Shown here: one piece after another, positions 1 to 12,005 of the stretch
Position numbering within the stretch: position 1 is the first letter of the stretch
How the letters are laid out: each line of letters starts with the position of its first letter
From: Caprimulgus europaeus
Lineage: Eukaryota > Chordata > Aves > Caprimulgiformes > Caprimulgidae
Direction of reading: 5' to 3'
DNA: 64,000 nucleotides
Assembly: GCA_907165065.1 (NCBI GenBank)
Contig: OU015528.1
Coordinates: 72,831,474 to 72,895,473 of the forward strand
Made by a program: the position numbers and the translations under genes
The notes under the pieces: generated by a model
Seen by the model: the letters and a program-made list of their open reading frames with translations, nothing else
Told to the model about the DNA's origin: nothing
Databases searched by the model: none

Positions 1-509
1 TTGAGGTACTGCACTGTGCTTCCATCCACTCCCATCAAGGAGTTTTGTCCCTGTATCTGTGCCTGCTAATGTGAGAGCTGCACATATAGAGTCAGCACCA
101 GCACTCTGGAGGTGTGAGGTCAAAATCCATCTGTGTCACTGAGCCATCTTGTAATCCAAAGGAAATCACAGTTAGAAATTCATTGTGATAAACTAACTTC
201 TTGGTGAACATATATGTTTGTTTAAGGGATTATAAAAACATGTCAATCAGGACAGTATTTTTCAACATAAATAAATTAAAAAAAAAAACCCATTATGATA
301 CATTCACTGTATCATACTGATATTTTGCATTCAGTTTTAAGAGAAATATTAACAATATTAATTGTCACTGGTAACTTTGCTTTGCATTGGCAAAGCAGAT
401 TTCCCCAGAAATTTCAGTTGCATTACTCAGTTAAAGAATATCATATGTGCCAGATAAACAGTTCTCTCAGTATGGTAAGGAAAATTATATATGAATTATA
501 TGTACTCAA
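1..509. other. anonymous AT-rich sequence
   Basis: No gene, repeat or RNA was recognised. The only local feature is an 11-base A run at 278-288. The open frame 295-528 (+, 77 codons) has no coding character: no recognisable domain, and it runs into the MIR-like relic that follows. Confidence 0.6.
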
Positions 510-615
510 TCCAGAGAGTGATAGGTAAAACTGCTCAATCAAGGTCACATAGTGCATCAATAGCGTAGCTGAGAAAAGAGCTCACTGTTATTTTGAATTC
601 CCAGATCAATGCCTT
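510..615 (+). repeat. MIR-like (CORE-SINE) relic
   Basis: The order of sequence blocks follows the core and 3' half of MIR-type SINEs. It starts with a 'ccagagag..' block, then 'aaggtcacat' at 541-550, 'gtagctgaga' near 565, and 'gaattcccag' near 596. Divergence is high, as expected for an element active in the amniote ancestor. This is pattern recognition from memory and the ends are approximate. The two open frames that cross it (535-894 - and 722-943 +) are taken as chance. Confidence 0.6.
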
Positions 616-3180
616 GCTGAAGAGAAAAGGAACCAAATAGTATGTCTTAAACAGTGATGAAAACTGCAGGGATGCTCCGTGTTTAGAAGACCTCCCAGAG
701 TAATAGCACATAATTAAAAGGATGTTACTTAGGGGTGATACATCACATACTGCTTCTCTATCATGTATTTGTTTTGAAAAGATAAAAAAATCAACATCTG
801 TCAGTATAATGATATTGCCTTCCAGTATTTCCTTGAAGCCTAAATCAAAATATAATGAATATAAAAATGTACTCACACTGTATGAAACTATCATTAGTCT
901 TATCCCAGTATCTTTTAATCAATATGTTGAAGTTGACATTTAGATTCATTTTCTACTTTTCAAAATATTGGCTCTCCTATTAAAAAGACAGTTTTTTCTC
1001 CTATTAAAGAAGACAGTTTTTTGGAGGAAAACAGAACAGAGAAGAGAAAAAAGAGAAATCTCCAGTAAAATTTTAAGGTGGTAGAAAAAAAATCAAATAT
1101 TTCCTACTGCTTTCTATTCTTGAATAATATTTACACATTGATCACTTAGAAAGAGGAAAGAAAAACAAAAGTAAAAGGAATCTACTCTTGGTGTGGTCAG
1201 TCTATAGTTTGAGTTCAAACTCTGAACTCTAATTTTAAAAACCTAATTTTATAAGAAGATTACCCTTTAACATTTATAATGTTTAATACATATCTATAAA
1301 ATTGTATGTATATCTTAAGAGTAATCTATATAAAAAGACAAGGCTAGGATATCTTGTAAAGTAAGGAATATATTTTTACATAATTTCTATATTGAGACAA
1401 AGTACATGCCAAATAGTTGTAAAAAGATTTATGCTGAAAGAGGGACTAGACTAATGTGAACCTGCTGTGCCATTTTATTAGTTCTTTAACATCTGACCTT
1501 CATCAAAGAAGCTATCATCACAGGCTATCATAGACTCAGTGGACCATATTCAGTGGTTGTGTAAGGAGTCAAAAGTTGTGCTGACATTGCAGATGAACAT
1601 CTATGGTTCAAAGTTTTAAAATAAGCAAGTTGCCCATTTTCATGAGGTGCTGAACACAAATCCCTGCTATTGATTGCAGGGAGCATTTGATTACAGTGTC
1701 TTAGCTTAGACTATCTACAACCAAATGAGACAAAGTTCAACTGGGAGAATATCTCTAAATATTGTCTATCTCACTCCCTCATGCTTTTAACTTCATTGGT
1801 GACTTTGACTTGATTTTAAAACTTATGTGTTACTTCTATTACAGTAACAGTGAGAAATTGCTGACAAATTTCTTCAGTGTGATTAGTTGTAATTGAAATA
1901 TAGTTAATTGCAAGGTTAAAATTTTATTCTGGCCTAATGAGATGGCAAGAAGTGGCGTATCTATAGCATCATAATGCATCTAAACTCAACACAGCATTAT
2001 TAAATTGATGCATATTGAGGTTCTGACACTGTTAACCCAAAGTTTACGGAATTGGATTCTATCCTCTAAATTGTTGCTGTAATGATGCTGAAGCTTTTGG
2101 AATATTCAAATTAAATAGAGATTGTGAATTTGTTTTTTCCAAGGCACATATTTTGAGAAGCTATCTTATCAGGTTATCTACAGTGTACATTATTACATCA
2201 ATGAAAGTGAGCAATGTTAACAAAAAAGTGAGTAGGTTAACAGTGTTAAGATATTGATACTGTCCAAAATAGAGTAGGTATTTTTCTAGAAATCTTAACT
2301 CTCCCAGGATAAGCTGTGTGCACCCCTCCACCTTGCTATGAAAATGCTTACTTCCTTTTGTTGCTACTTTGCAACCTACAGATTAAAGGATATAGATATT
2401 CTCTGTATTTTACCTATGCTGTTAAATACTTTTAGAAAACTTAGTTACTAAAATACATAGAGATGTATTTGCTGATTAATGTATGTTTGAAAGTCTTAGA
2501 AACTCAATAAACTCACATCCTTACAGGATGGGTCTTCCTAGAGAAAACTATCCTTTTAAGCAGAAACATTAAAATTTCCTTTCGAAAGACAAAGCCCTAA
2601 GTAGGATGATGGGTTTACTTTCCTCCCTTCCTTTCCTCGAGACAGCCAGGCAATGTATTTTCCAAAGACACTAGTGCCTCAGGAATGCTATGTTATTTCA
2701 TTTCAGTGGGGATCAGGGTTTTCTACTTTTATTTATGGTTACCATTTTTATGCTTTAAACCTCACAAGCTTTCTCTGACTATGGAGTCATTCATATAGCC
2801 TGAAAGAATTTCAGGTAATTTACTGTTGCTGGACAGAGTTTTCCTCACAATGGCATTAAGAATTATATGCTTTACTCCTCTTTTATTGCCTATGGGCCAA
2901 ATCCTGCCCTCATTTACACCACTGCAATAATAAATAACATCCTTTGAGAGCATTAATGTGTGGTTTTTATTTGATTGAGGAGAAAGAAGAAGTTACCAAA
3001 CAGCAATCTAACAAGTCTTCAAAGGTTACTGCTCTGCTAACCTGTGAGAGCAGAATGTCCAGTGGTTTTAACAAAAAGAATAAATAATATTTATTGAGCG
3101 AACACTAAGAGAAATAATGGTTCACATTCTATTTAGCCTTTCTTTAATGTTTAATTTCAATTTTGGAGAAAATCAGACAA
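616..3180. other. anonymous single-copy sequence
   Basis: No gene recognised. Contents seen: a 24/25-bp direct tandem duplication at 973-1021 and a homeodomain-motif-rich stretch at about 1750-2150 that looks like a conserved-element candidate. The 63-codon open frame on the minus strand at 2762-2953 has no recognisable content. The rest is AT-rich and shows no obvious repeat family. Confidence 0.55.
973..1021 (+). repeat. two-copy tandem duplication, 24/25 bp
   Basis: The unit that begins tctcctattaaa and ends gacagttttt occurs at 973-996 and again at 997-1021. The copies differ by about one base and one inserted base. A simple local slippage or duplication event is the likely origin. Confidence 0.9.
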
Positions 3181-3208
3181 TAAATAAATAAATAAATAAA
3201 TAAATAAA
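3181..3208 (+). repeat. (TAAA)7 microsatellite
   Basis: Seven perfect TAAA units in a row. Tetranucleotides of this kind often vary in length between individuals, so this could serve as a polymorphic marker. Confidence 0.97.
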
Positions 3209-3359
3209 ATTAGACAAGTTAGCAGTACCCACAGCTTCAACTGCCTCTGTGATTTTGTACCCTAACACATAACACCTTGATGAAGGTCATCAATTATCAT
3301 CCCTCTCTAAACAGTTTGTAAATGATAAAAACCTTAAAATAATATCTTAAAGAGACGAG

Positions 3360-3640
3360 TCAGAGCTATGGCCTGCAAGACAAGTGTGAGGGTCTTCTCT
3401 TCTCCCAGTCTCTGGGGGTGGGTGCACACGGCAATCATCCCTCCGCATCCATCACCCCAGCTGCATCTAGGCCAAGGGACCTCCTAGAAGCAACTCCTGT
3501 GTGTCTTTGCAGGGAAGCAAGCAAAAGAGTCAGGGGTGCACATGGATAGCATGAAGTTTTGGATCTGAGGAGCTCAGAAGTGCCCCCAGAGAGTCTCTTG
3601 TAGATGGAAATTAAGTCGTGTCCCTATGAGAGGGTGAAAA
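3360..3640. other. GC-richer patch, origin unknown
   Basis: This stretch is visibly richer in G and C than its flanks. It includes a G run near 3413-3420, C runs near 3440-3465 and a few CpGs. It has no long open frame and no repeat family that I recognise. A decayed LTR or other mobile-element piece, or a short regulatory element, are both possible. It is too CpG-poor and too short to call a CpG island. Confidence 0.4.
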
Positions 3641-4099
3641 GGCTCTATGCCTTATTAAGGAAGGAGGAAAATTAATGGAAATGGGGAGGAAAGAAAGTAT
3701 CCTTGAAAGCAGAAGGGATTTGAGTGTGGTATATAGTTCAAAAATGGAAAGGGAGTTGAGGGGAAATGATAAAAGGAGTCTCTGATTTATGCAGTGAACT
3801 GAAGCTACAGTTCTAGAATAGATGACACCTTAATAGAAAAAATTGGTTTGTGGACCATAAGGCTGCTCCTTCCCAGTCATAGCTACATGAATCTATTCCC
3901 TGTCACATTCATCATCCTGCAGTACTGCAGTGGCAAAGACAGCAGTAGTTCATGCTGAAAAATAGTATTAGAGGAGATTCTACTTTATTTTTACATAAAA
4001 TGTGATTTAACAGGTGGGAAGAGTAAGAAAATTACTGATCTCTATGCAATCTTCATTGTAAAATATAACTTTGATGGCCAGAGAAATCCTCCCAACCAA
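3641..4099. other. anonymous sequence
   Basis: Purine-rich at 3650-3780, otherwise unremarkable. No open frame or repeat family was recognised. Confidence 0.5.
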
Positions 4100-4160
4100 G
4101 TAAAAGCACTTTCACGGCAAGTCATTTAAACACTCTGGCTCAGCCTGTATAAGTAACTAT
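4100..4160 (-). repeat. MIR-like relic, antisense
   Basis: On the plus strand the block 'ggcaagtcatttaaacac' at 4117-4134, followed by 'tggctcagcctg', follows the reverse complement of the MIR core: a 'caagtcactt' block, then a 'gcctcag' block. The fragment is short and diverged, so the call is moderate only. Confidence 0.42.
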
Positions 4161-4988
4161 AAGCTTTATTGACAGGTAGGGATCCCTTATCCCCTCGGTC
4201 ACAGATGTGATTAATCCTTAAGCAAAGTTCTTTTGCACAGCTCTTTTGACTTTTAAAGCACTAAGTATACAGCAAGTGGTGATAATAATTTTCTAATGCC
4301 CTATTTGAAAGAAAAGAGTGTATAGAAAACGTCTCTAAATATAACTAGCAACCAGAAGTTATTAATACACAAGTATCTCTTATCAGATATGAGGACAAGC
4401 TTGACAGAGCTGGAGGACAAGTCACTTCATGATCTAAGAAATAACTGGAAACATGGGAGATGAACAACTGTGGGAAACAAGCTAACAAGCTAAGTGTTTT
4501 GACAACATTTTAGGTAAATCTACTTGGGAAATATAGTGCACAAATACTTTCTAAAAGTTGAAATAAAAATATCTATTTCTAAACGAGTTGTCTTTCACAA
4601 ATTTTTTCACTAATCAGAAAAGTATATAGGTTTTCAATTACAAATTATGACCATCAATACTCAAAAAAGCAAAAAAGATAAGTTTTTTGGCCTATTTAGT
4701 TAGTCCTTCAAATCTGATGCACCAAACTGCATGCAGAGTGAATAAGAAATAAAGTATCTGGGTAACATTCCTTCATAGCGCCAGCCTCTACTCAAACTTA
4801 ATCCTTCAAAAACTTTAGCTCACTGTCTTGGGGTTTAAAAACATTGACTACAATTTTATTGAAGGCTGCCCTAGAGGCTTAAAACAGAGCTGGGATTTTA
4901 AAAAAAAAAAATTACTGTAAATAACTGAACACATTTCACCTGGAATTCAAATCAATTTGTCTAAAAACAGAGGCATTTTATTATTTAC
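4161..4988. other. anonymous AT-rich sequence
   Basis: Nothing coding is seen. A ten-base A run lies near 4901-4910. A MIR-like phrase near 4886 was examined and not accepted. Confidence 0.5.
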
Positions 4989-5046
4989 AAAAAAAAAAAA
5001 AAACAAAAACAAACCAACTCACCCCAAAAACCACTAAAAAACCCCA
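4989..5046 (+). repeat. A-rich tract with C interruptions
   Basis: A 15-base A run at 4989-5003 grades into A runs broken by C, CC and CCCC. The same texture recurs in the window at 10260, 15450, 33219, 35743 and 38892. It is probably a decayed poly(A)-type low-complexity tract. Confidence 0.85.
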
Positions 5047-5074
5047 CATTATTTTGATTCAACAACTAAGACTG

Positions 5075-5248
5075 TATATGAGACAGGTTGCCCATAAGGT
5101 CTGTGGAATCTCCACCTTTGGAGATACTCGAAACTCAGATGGATGAGGTCCAGAGTGACACGATTACCGAGGCTGTTAGCCCTGGTTTGAGTTAGGGCTT
5201 GGACTAGATGATCTTCAGCCTTATTTAGATTATCGTTGTATAACCATC
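5075..5248 (+). mobile_element. CR1 LINE 3' fragment, old
   Basis: The phrase 'gacaggttgccc' at 5082-5093, then 'ggagatactcgaaactcaga' near 5119, and 'ggcttggactagatgatctt' near 5196 are the usual landmarks of the last ~200 bp of avian CR1, in sense order. The terminal ATTCTATG repeat is eroded. It is truncated at its 5' end, as most CR1 copies are. The coding part is too short to be meaningful. Confidence 0.85.
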
Positions 5249-7309
5249 CTTTCTGCTATGAGAAGGAGCAGAATTAGGGAAGGAAAAAACTCTTTTTATC
5301 TAAATAAAAGAGCATCTACAGTCTGAATTTACGAAAACCTATATGACCTAGAGGCATATACCTTTTCAGTTTATGAATTTGGTATGTGAATGAGAGATAC
5401 ATATCAAAACATCTTTTTGACGTAAACTGGAATGGCTCTAGATACAAAACTAGGCTTCTGGGTGATCTCATCACGCAGAAGGAAAGACATGTTTAGGAGC
5501 TTTTTCAGACTCTAGTATGACTCATAAAGGAGATGAATTTTTCAGTTCAGCATCTTTCCTGACTTCCCTCTCCTACCTGTGTATAGCCACCTTTCACTGG
5601 TGGGTAAAATAATTTCCCAAATCTGTTTTCAATCATATAAATATATAACACAATATATAGATAAACAAAATAATATACTGCATTGCTAAGATACTCCAGG
5701 AACAGTCTGAAAACATATCTCATCAGGTAGATAGCTTTTAATGCATTTAATCTTGAAAGGACTTTGGTTAGCTATGGTGAATTATGAATGCACTCACATA
5801 TGCAAAGAGAAGAGCAGAGAGGTAAGAGAGCTGGATGCCATCCTCTACAATTGTGTCTTTCCTTCTGCTGCAGAGATGTGTGCAAGTAAATACTTCACCT
5901 CAAACTTACAGCTGGTGCTCACTAATATCGTATTCTCTATTTGCTGAAGGAACCTTATAAAACCGAGGAGTGGGATTTGGAGAAGTACTAAGCTTCAAAA
6001 TTGCAAAGTTAATTGAAGAGATTTAATTTTTTTTAATTCTTTACTGTCACATTTTCGGGAAAATTAGGCCATGTGTGTGGCAATTTTTTCAATTTATGTT
6101 AGCAAATTTGTTTGACCTTTAATCTCTCCATCCTTGCCCTTCTAATCTAAAACATATGGAAAATATTCTTGCAGCTCAAAGATTCTCAAAGAAAATTACG
6201 ATTTGTGAAGCATTCAAAAGTGGCATAAATAAGTATCATACGTGAATTCCTGGAAAAAGCTATGTGCTTTTTGTATTGACAAGTGAAGATAATGAAAAAA
6301 GAGTTATAGTATAGCTTTTAATTAAAGAGATTTATATGGGAAAATAGTATGTGTTCATGTAATTAAAGACTGTAACAATGCATATGCAAAAAAGGAACCA
6401 AATCAAACTTGTACAGACGTTCTATTATGATTTCCAACTGCTTGACTTTACACAGTATTCTTTTAATAAAGTTTCTGTGTACAGAGAAGAAAATTCTCTC
6501 TTCTGTGTCAGAAGAGAAAATACCAACATTCCAAGATTCAAAAGCAGTATAGCACACTAGAAATAAAGTTCATTTGAAGATCATATCAATAGAGCAGATC
6601 TGTGAAAATACATGACTTACCTATTCTGCAGTAAGTTGAAAACTGTACTCTCAGTGTCCCTTCTTTAGAAGATCTGAACAACAAAAGGAATTCTTGCTGA
6701 ATTTAAACTTCATAAAAAGAAAGGTGAAAGGAGAATAACTCAAAATATTGTCTCATTAATGCTCTATTTTGAATAATAACTTATTTAAAGTTCTTTGACT
6801 ATCAATAACTACATATCTGAGATATAGTAATGAGAGGCATAATTAAATATTTCCAAAATAAACTGGAGTAATTAAAATGTTCATACCTCATTCCTCTTCT
6901 TAGGATTTCAATGAGAAAAGACAGGAACGATTTCTTGTGACACACAAAGAAGAGTCAATGCTCCAAAAATGACCGGTTCTTGTCTAATTTTAAGATTTAT
7001 AATTTTCTTCTCCTCCACTATTCATTCAGAATGAACTAAATATTTTTGATAGATGGTGACTGCAGAGATGTACACCGTCATCAAAAGCCTGATCAAGGCA
7101 GCTTCATACTGATACTACACATAATTGATGGAAATTATGTAAAGGCACACCAGAACACAAAGAGAAGGTAATACTTTTCCTAAACTTTTTTGTAAATAAA
7201 TTATTTTATTTATTAGACTGGATTACTGAAAAATACATCACTTTCTAATTTTTCACACTGTTGTATAAATGTAGATTCTTTGATAGGACAGAAGCAATAA
7301 ATTGATACC
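5249..7309. other. anonymous AT-rich sequence
   Basis: No gene or repeat family was recognised. Open frames at 5741-5947 (+) and 6363-6560 (both strands) lack family features. Overlapping frames of similar length on both strands suggest chance. Confidence 0.5.
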
Positions 7310-7611
7310 TGTCCTATAGTGACAGGCCAAGGAACAATATTTTAAACTCAAAGAAGATACCTTAAGATCAAATATAGGGAAGAATTTTTTTTTCAGTGTG
7401 GGTGTTGGGACACTGTAACAGGTTGCCAAAAGAAGCTGTGGATGTCCTGTCATTGGTAATGTTCAAGATCAGGTTCAAAACAGGGCTTTGGACAACCTGG
7501 TCTAGTAAAAGATGTTCCTGTCCATGGAAGAGGAGTTGGACTATATGATCTTTGAAGGACCCTTCTGCCCCAAACCAATCTATGATATATGAGACTCCTA
7601 TGATTCTATGA
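7310..7611 (+). mobile_element. CR1 LINE 3' fragment
   Basis: About 300 bp with CR1 landmarks in sense order. These are 'agtgacaggccaagg' near 7317, 'aacaggttgcca' near 7418, 'acaacctggtctagta' near 7492, 'ttggactatatgatcttt' near 7538 and the CR1 end repeat 'tatgattctatg' at 7599-7610. The stretch up to about 7440 corresponds to the C-terminal coding part of ORF2, but it is broken by many changes. The antisense 66-codon frame at 7253-7453 is a shadow of this element. Confidence 0.92.
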
Positions 7612-10256
7612 AGTTGGCATATTTAAAACTATTATATAATGCAAAATACTAAGCTAAACAACATAAAAATTATGTTAGACCACTCACTAGCTATGACTAT
7701 GTAGAATCATTACATTCATCTTTCTTGAGCTTCTTTTGTTGATGTAAAAGTATCTGAAAACTTAAAGATTTTGAAGATTAATGAGGAAAAAAATCTATGG
7801 TTTTCCAGATGTCAGGGCTTGCTCTTAGGAGACTTTATAAATTCCTGAAGAACCAGGCTTTTGTTACACTCACTTCTGTACCTCTACATACTCCTCTAAC
7901 ACAAGAGTAATACAGGTTTCAGGAGTTCATTGATGTTGTTTTTCTGTTCATGGAACATGATCTTTACTAATGTTAGCCATCAAGCTCACAAGGCTGTACA
8001 GTATCTTATAGCTGATCCCCAGCTTGTGTCCTCTGTCTTTTTGTCCAATCCATGAGAACTGTGTAGAAATCTGCTTCTGAAAAGCTCCAGTCTTAGCCCT
8101 AGTTCTATCCCTATGCTTTTTATATATCTAGAAAGTAGAATAGAGTTACTAGTAGTCTCTCTCTTCAACATTTTCTGTAACAAGATTCCAGGGATCTATA
8201 TTTTGTGGCTTTTCATTTTAAATATCATCACTGTTTAAAAAGAATCAACAAATTAAAATGACATTTTTAGTCAGAGTAACAACAATAGCAAAGACCTGTT
8301 ATTTTGAAGGCAGTTCTGCAAAGACAGTTCAGTTGTGCAAGAATATTTTTTTTAAACAGAAATAAAATAAGAGCAGTAAAAGTATAAAAAGTAAGGTGAG
8401 AAGGCAGTTTTGTTCTTATTCCATTTTTTGGATACCATGGAATATTATTTATGACAGCCTATAATGTGTTTCATTTCAGGAAAAAAAAAAAAAAAAATCA
8501 TCTATTTTAATAGAAAAGGATTTACCCAGTCAAAAAGTTTGCCTACACCAGGTCCCACAGAAACTTTTGATTACAAGGTATTTCTTTACCATTAATGCAT
8601 ACCATATAATACATTGCATGAAAATGCCAAATTTCATCCCCTGACTTTCATTTAAAAAACCACAAATGTTGAGACTCAAAATGTGTATAATTATTTGAGG
8701 ATTCAGTTCTGAGCGACAGATAAAAGTCTGACTTACACTGTTCAATCTTGTAACAGAAACATATTCATACTGAAGGCTTTAACAAGATGAGAAACATGAG
8801 TCCATTTGAACAATCCACCAATCCCAAAGAACACAGTCCTACTTATCTTAATAATTTTCTGTTGCCAATTAGGCTGTTGTCAATTGCTACTTGACAACTG
8901 CCAATAAAGCATTAACTATAAAAGTGGAAATGTAATTTTTTGAAATAAGTTAAATGTCTAGTCACATAATGTATGATTTTAGTATTTAATGACTTAAGAA
9001 GCATCAGTTTCCTAAATATTCAAGTTTCAGGACTGCTGAAATTCATTGTCAAAGGAAGTGCTGAATGTTGACCATCACTGAGCATTAGAAAGGATTTTGA
9101 TTTAGATCCCAACATTGAAAATATTCTTTTAAAAGTGGATTGCCACATACTTGAAAATAGAATTAGACCATCACACACACATCTTGAACATATTTTTGTT
9201 TTATAAAAGAGGCAATTCATCAAACTGCAAAACAATGTATCATATGTGATGAAAGTGTTATTGGAAATCTTCCAAGTGAGAAAGTAAATATTTTATAACA
9301 AAGGGTAACATTTTCAAAAGTGACTTCGAAGCCTGAATCAAGTAAATCATTTCAAGGACTTTTAGGCATCTAAGTGTTTGGTAGCTTTTCAAATTCTGTT
9401 TCAGGCTCCTTAGTCAGAAAAGGTCAAATTTATAAACATCAGTAGAGGGTCTGTTCATATATGTTTAAACACTCATGATACAGACACTTAGGTTTGAGCT
9501 AGTCTTCCCAGTTTCCTTTAAAATCAGTGGAGAAATTAAAAGATGATCTTAGGATACCACTTACATCCTCATAGTATCGACATCAAAACTGATCAGAAGA
9601 ATTCCACCTCCTGGGTGTCTCTTTGCCTTCACTGACTATATAGAAGCAAATGTATATGTCAAACTAAATTATCTGAAACCTGTTCTAGATTGCTGAAGAT
9701 GAAAATAAGGTTATTAGAGACATTTACAAAAGAAGCTAAGTAAGTACTTAATTCCCATTAATACTCCTTACACAAGAAAAATAAAGCACTAGAGAAGACT
9801 ATCCAAGTCAACTTGTCCAGGCCTGAAATCAATGCAATATTAGTCACTTAGTAACTTTCCAAAAGCTTACTTTGGAAATCTAAAACCTCAGCCTTACTTC
9901 TATGTATATTCCCTTAGGTACGTTTAGAATGTTATACTTTCATTCTTGGCTTTAAATTTCTAAACCCTTCCTAGTATAATAAGCAATATTAATATATTGT
10001 CTTCAATATGTTTTAGTCATCATGATAAGAGCCCATTTACTCCAACTTTGCATGCTTTAAGCACATGAATTTTTAATTATATACTGTAATACCTAAATTC
10101 CTTTAGTCAAGGAAAAGTATAAAGTGTTTTTGAAAGTCTTTAGAGATACATGATGTTCACCTAATTTATTTACCTAAACAGAGATAGACAATTTCATGAA
10201 AACATTCCAATAATACCACTGCTTTCTAGCATCTCCTTTACAAAAAAATGGCGGTA
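7612..10256. other. anonymous AT-rich sequence
   Basis: No gene recognised. It contains a 17-base A run at 8481-8497. The minus-strand open frames at 7986-8183, 8530-8745 and 9020-9235 (65-71 codons) have no recognisable domain and no splice context that I could defend. Confidence 0.5.
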
Positions 10257-10259
10257 CAT

Positions 10260-10303
10260 AAAAACAAAACAAAACAAAAAAACCACAAACCAAAACAAAA
10301 CAA
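10260..10303 (+). repeat. A-rich tract with C interruptions
   Basis: AAAAC units with CC breaks. Low-complexity sequence of the same type as 4989-5046. It accounts for the phenylalanine-rich minus-strand frame 10238-10447. Confidence 0.9.
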
Positions 10304-10947
10304 TAGAAAGCAGTTCATTAGGTACTTAAAATGCAGGTGAAATTTGAAATTTAGTTTCAGAGGTACTGCACAAGGCCTAGATTTAGATAATTTGGTTTTT
10401 CTTCTGTTTGAACTCATTGAAAGCATATTTAGAGCGATATTAAACATGATGCATTAAAATAGAACATACTTTTAGGATAACAAAAGGTGTCTTAGCAAAG
10501 TGCATCCTAATACTGAGGATATGGAAAAATAACCAAACAATTAAATGGGAATAGAAATTGAACAAGATTAACCATTTAAAAAAAAAAGCTTGGAGTTTAA
10601 GGTGCTGGATTTTCTGTTTCAATTTGACTTTCATATCCGTCTAAAATCTTTTGAAGGCAGAGTTTGAAAAAAAATATTTTGAAGTTCTCAGATGAAATGG
10701 GCTGTATGAATGAAGAGCATTGCTGCATCACCTGTGATGTCAAGCAGTTATATCACTGCTAACTGTCATTGACAGGCAATTTAGTACTTACCAAGGCAGC
10801 TGAATGATCCTGGGATCTTTCAAGTCCTCTGTCTTATTCAGTAAAAAAGTCCTGTATGTCAAAGGAAAACAAGTAGCACTTTGACTTGAGAAAGCACACT
10901 TTTCACCATAGCATTGAATTCCAGCATATCTTTAAAGGCAATACATT

Positions 10948-10974
10948 AAAAAAAAAAAAAAAAATTAAAAAAAA
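10948..10974 (+). repeat. poly(A) tract
   Basis: 17 A, two T, then 8 A. No target-site duplication or upstream retroelement was recognised. Confidence 0.95.
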
Positions 10975-10989
10975 TCGTTCTTTAAAAAA

Positions 10990-11370
10990 TATGATCTTGG
11001 TTGGAACAATTGCATCACAGCAGGAACAGCACATGGTAATGAAGCCACAATGATATTATTTTGCACATATGGAAACAGCAAAATAGGCCAACTTTTTAAT
11101 TGTAAAAAATGACTGAATCCCTTCCATTTCAATCTAACAGTCATTTTTCCTAACAGCAAACATTAATGACTTCCCTGACTAATGGAAATTAATTGCTAGC
11201 CCTCCTTGACAATTACATTGTGATCGATCAAGTTTAAAGGAGCTGCAAGGGTCATTTGCTGTAATTCTAATGCAATCCATTAAATCTGCTGCAGATGATA
11301 ACCTTTAACTTAGTTGCATATTAGGGAATACTAATGGCAACTCTAGATGTCACTGTTTATACAAGAGGAG
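10990..11370. promoter_or_regulatory. possible conserved noncoding element
   Basis: The stretch has balanced composition without simple repeats, many homeodomain-like cores (for example 'attaattgctag' near 11188, and several TAATG/CATTA) and no long open frame that looks coding. This is the texture of vertebrate developmental enhancers. Conservation cannot be seen from one sequence, so this is inference only. Confidence 0.25.
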
Positions 11371-11557
11371 ATACATCATATCATTTATTTCTCCTAATGC
11401 TCTTGAGGTGTTACTGTTTCTCAGCCCACACGGAAATTCCCCTTGACATCAGATTATAGTATGTCTATAATATCCAAATGCTATAAAGGTAGAGTTGTAC
11501 AAATCTTAAAAACACTCTGAGAGTGCTCAGCCTATTTCAGGGTAAGGCTCCTGGTTG

Positions 11558-11766
11558 TTATACAAAACTGAGCTGTAAAATGAAAGACAAATTTGTTAAG
11601 TCTTGATGGAATGCACAGTTAGCAAAATATATCTAAAGAACACATTATATTTTATTGGTCCTGCAGAAGCCATCAGCTGTGCCACACCCTTGCATGTGAT
11701 CTATTCTCTCTTATACAAAATGGAGTTGTAAAATAAGGTTCAAATTTGTGAAGAGTTATTGAATAC
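11558..11766 (+). repeat. diverged ~57-bp direct repeat pair
   Basis: The segment 11558-11614 recurs at 11711-11766 at about 70 percent identity by eye. Both begin ttatacaaaa. Shared blocks include 'tgtaaaat' and 'caaatttgt'. The 96 bp between them are not obviously repeated. It may be an old local duplication or two members of a short unnamed repeat. Confidence 0.7.
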
Positions 11767-11885
11767 TTTCGTAGTGAACAACAAATATAATTGGTACTAG
11801 AAAACCAGAACCGCATTGTATATTCCTGAATGCCTTTCCAGGCACATCATCCAAATGTTTACAGCACCTGCATGCTGAAATGGGA

Positions 11886-11932
11886 TTTTTGTTGTTGTTT
11901 GTTTGTTGGTTTTTGTTTGTTTGTTTGTTTTT
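11886..11932 (+). repeat. (TTTG)n/T-rich low-complexity tract
   Basis: GTT and GTTT units with T runs. It explains the Asn/Lys/Gln-rich minus-strand frame 11756-11938. Confidence 0.95.
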
Positions 11933-11985
11933 CCCCAACAGGAATTAAAGGCAAATCACATTGGATCTAAAAGGAGGAGGTAGCA

Positions 11986-12005
11986 AACCAACCAACCAAA
12001 ACCCC
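11986..12005 (+). repeat. short (CCAA)n tract
   Basis: Three to four CCAA-like units ending in AACCCC. Low complexity. Confidence 0.8.

Noticed and set aside
535-894. 119-codon minus-strand open frame
   Set aside because: It overlaps the antisense of a MIR-like relic and has no protein-family features.
4865-4905. MIR-like phrase 'cagagctgggatttt'
   Set aside because: The upstream blocks expected for MIR are absent, so the match is too short to accept.
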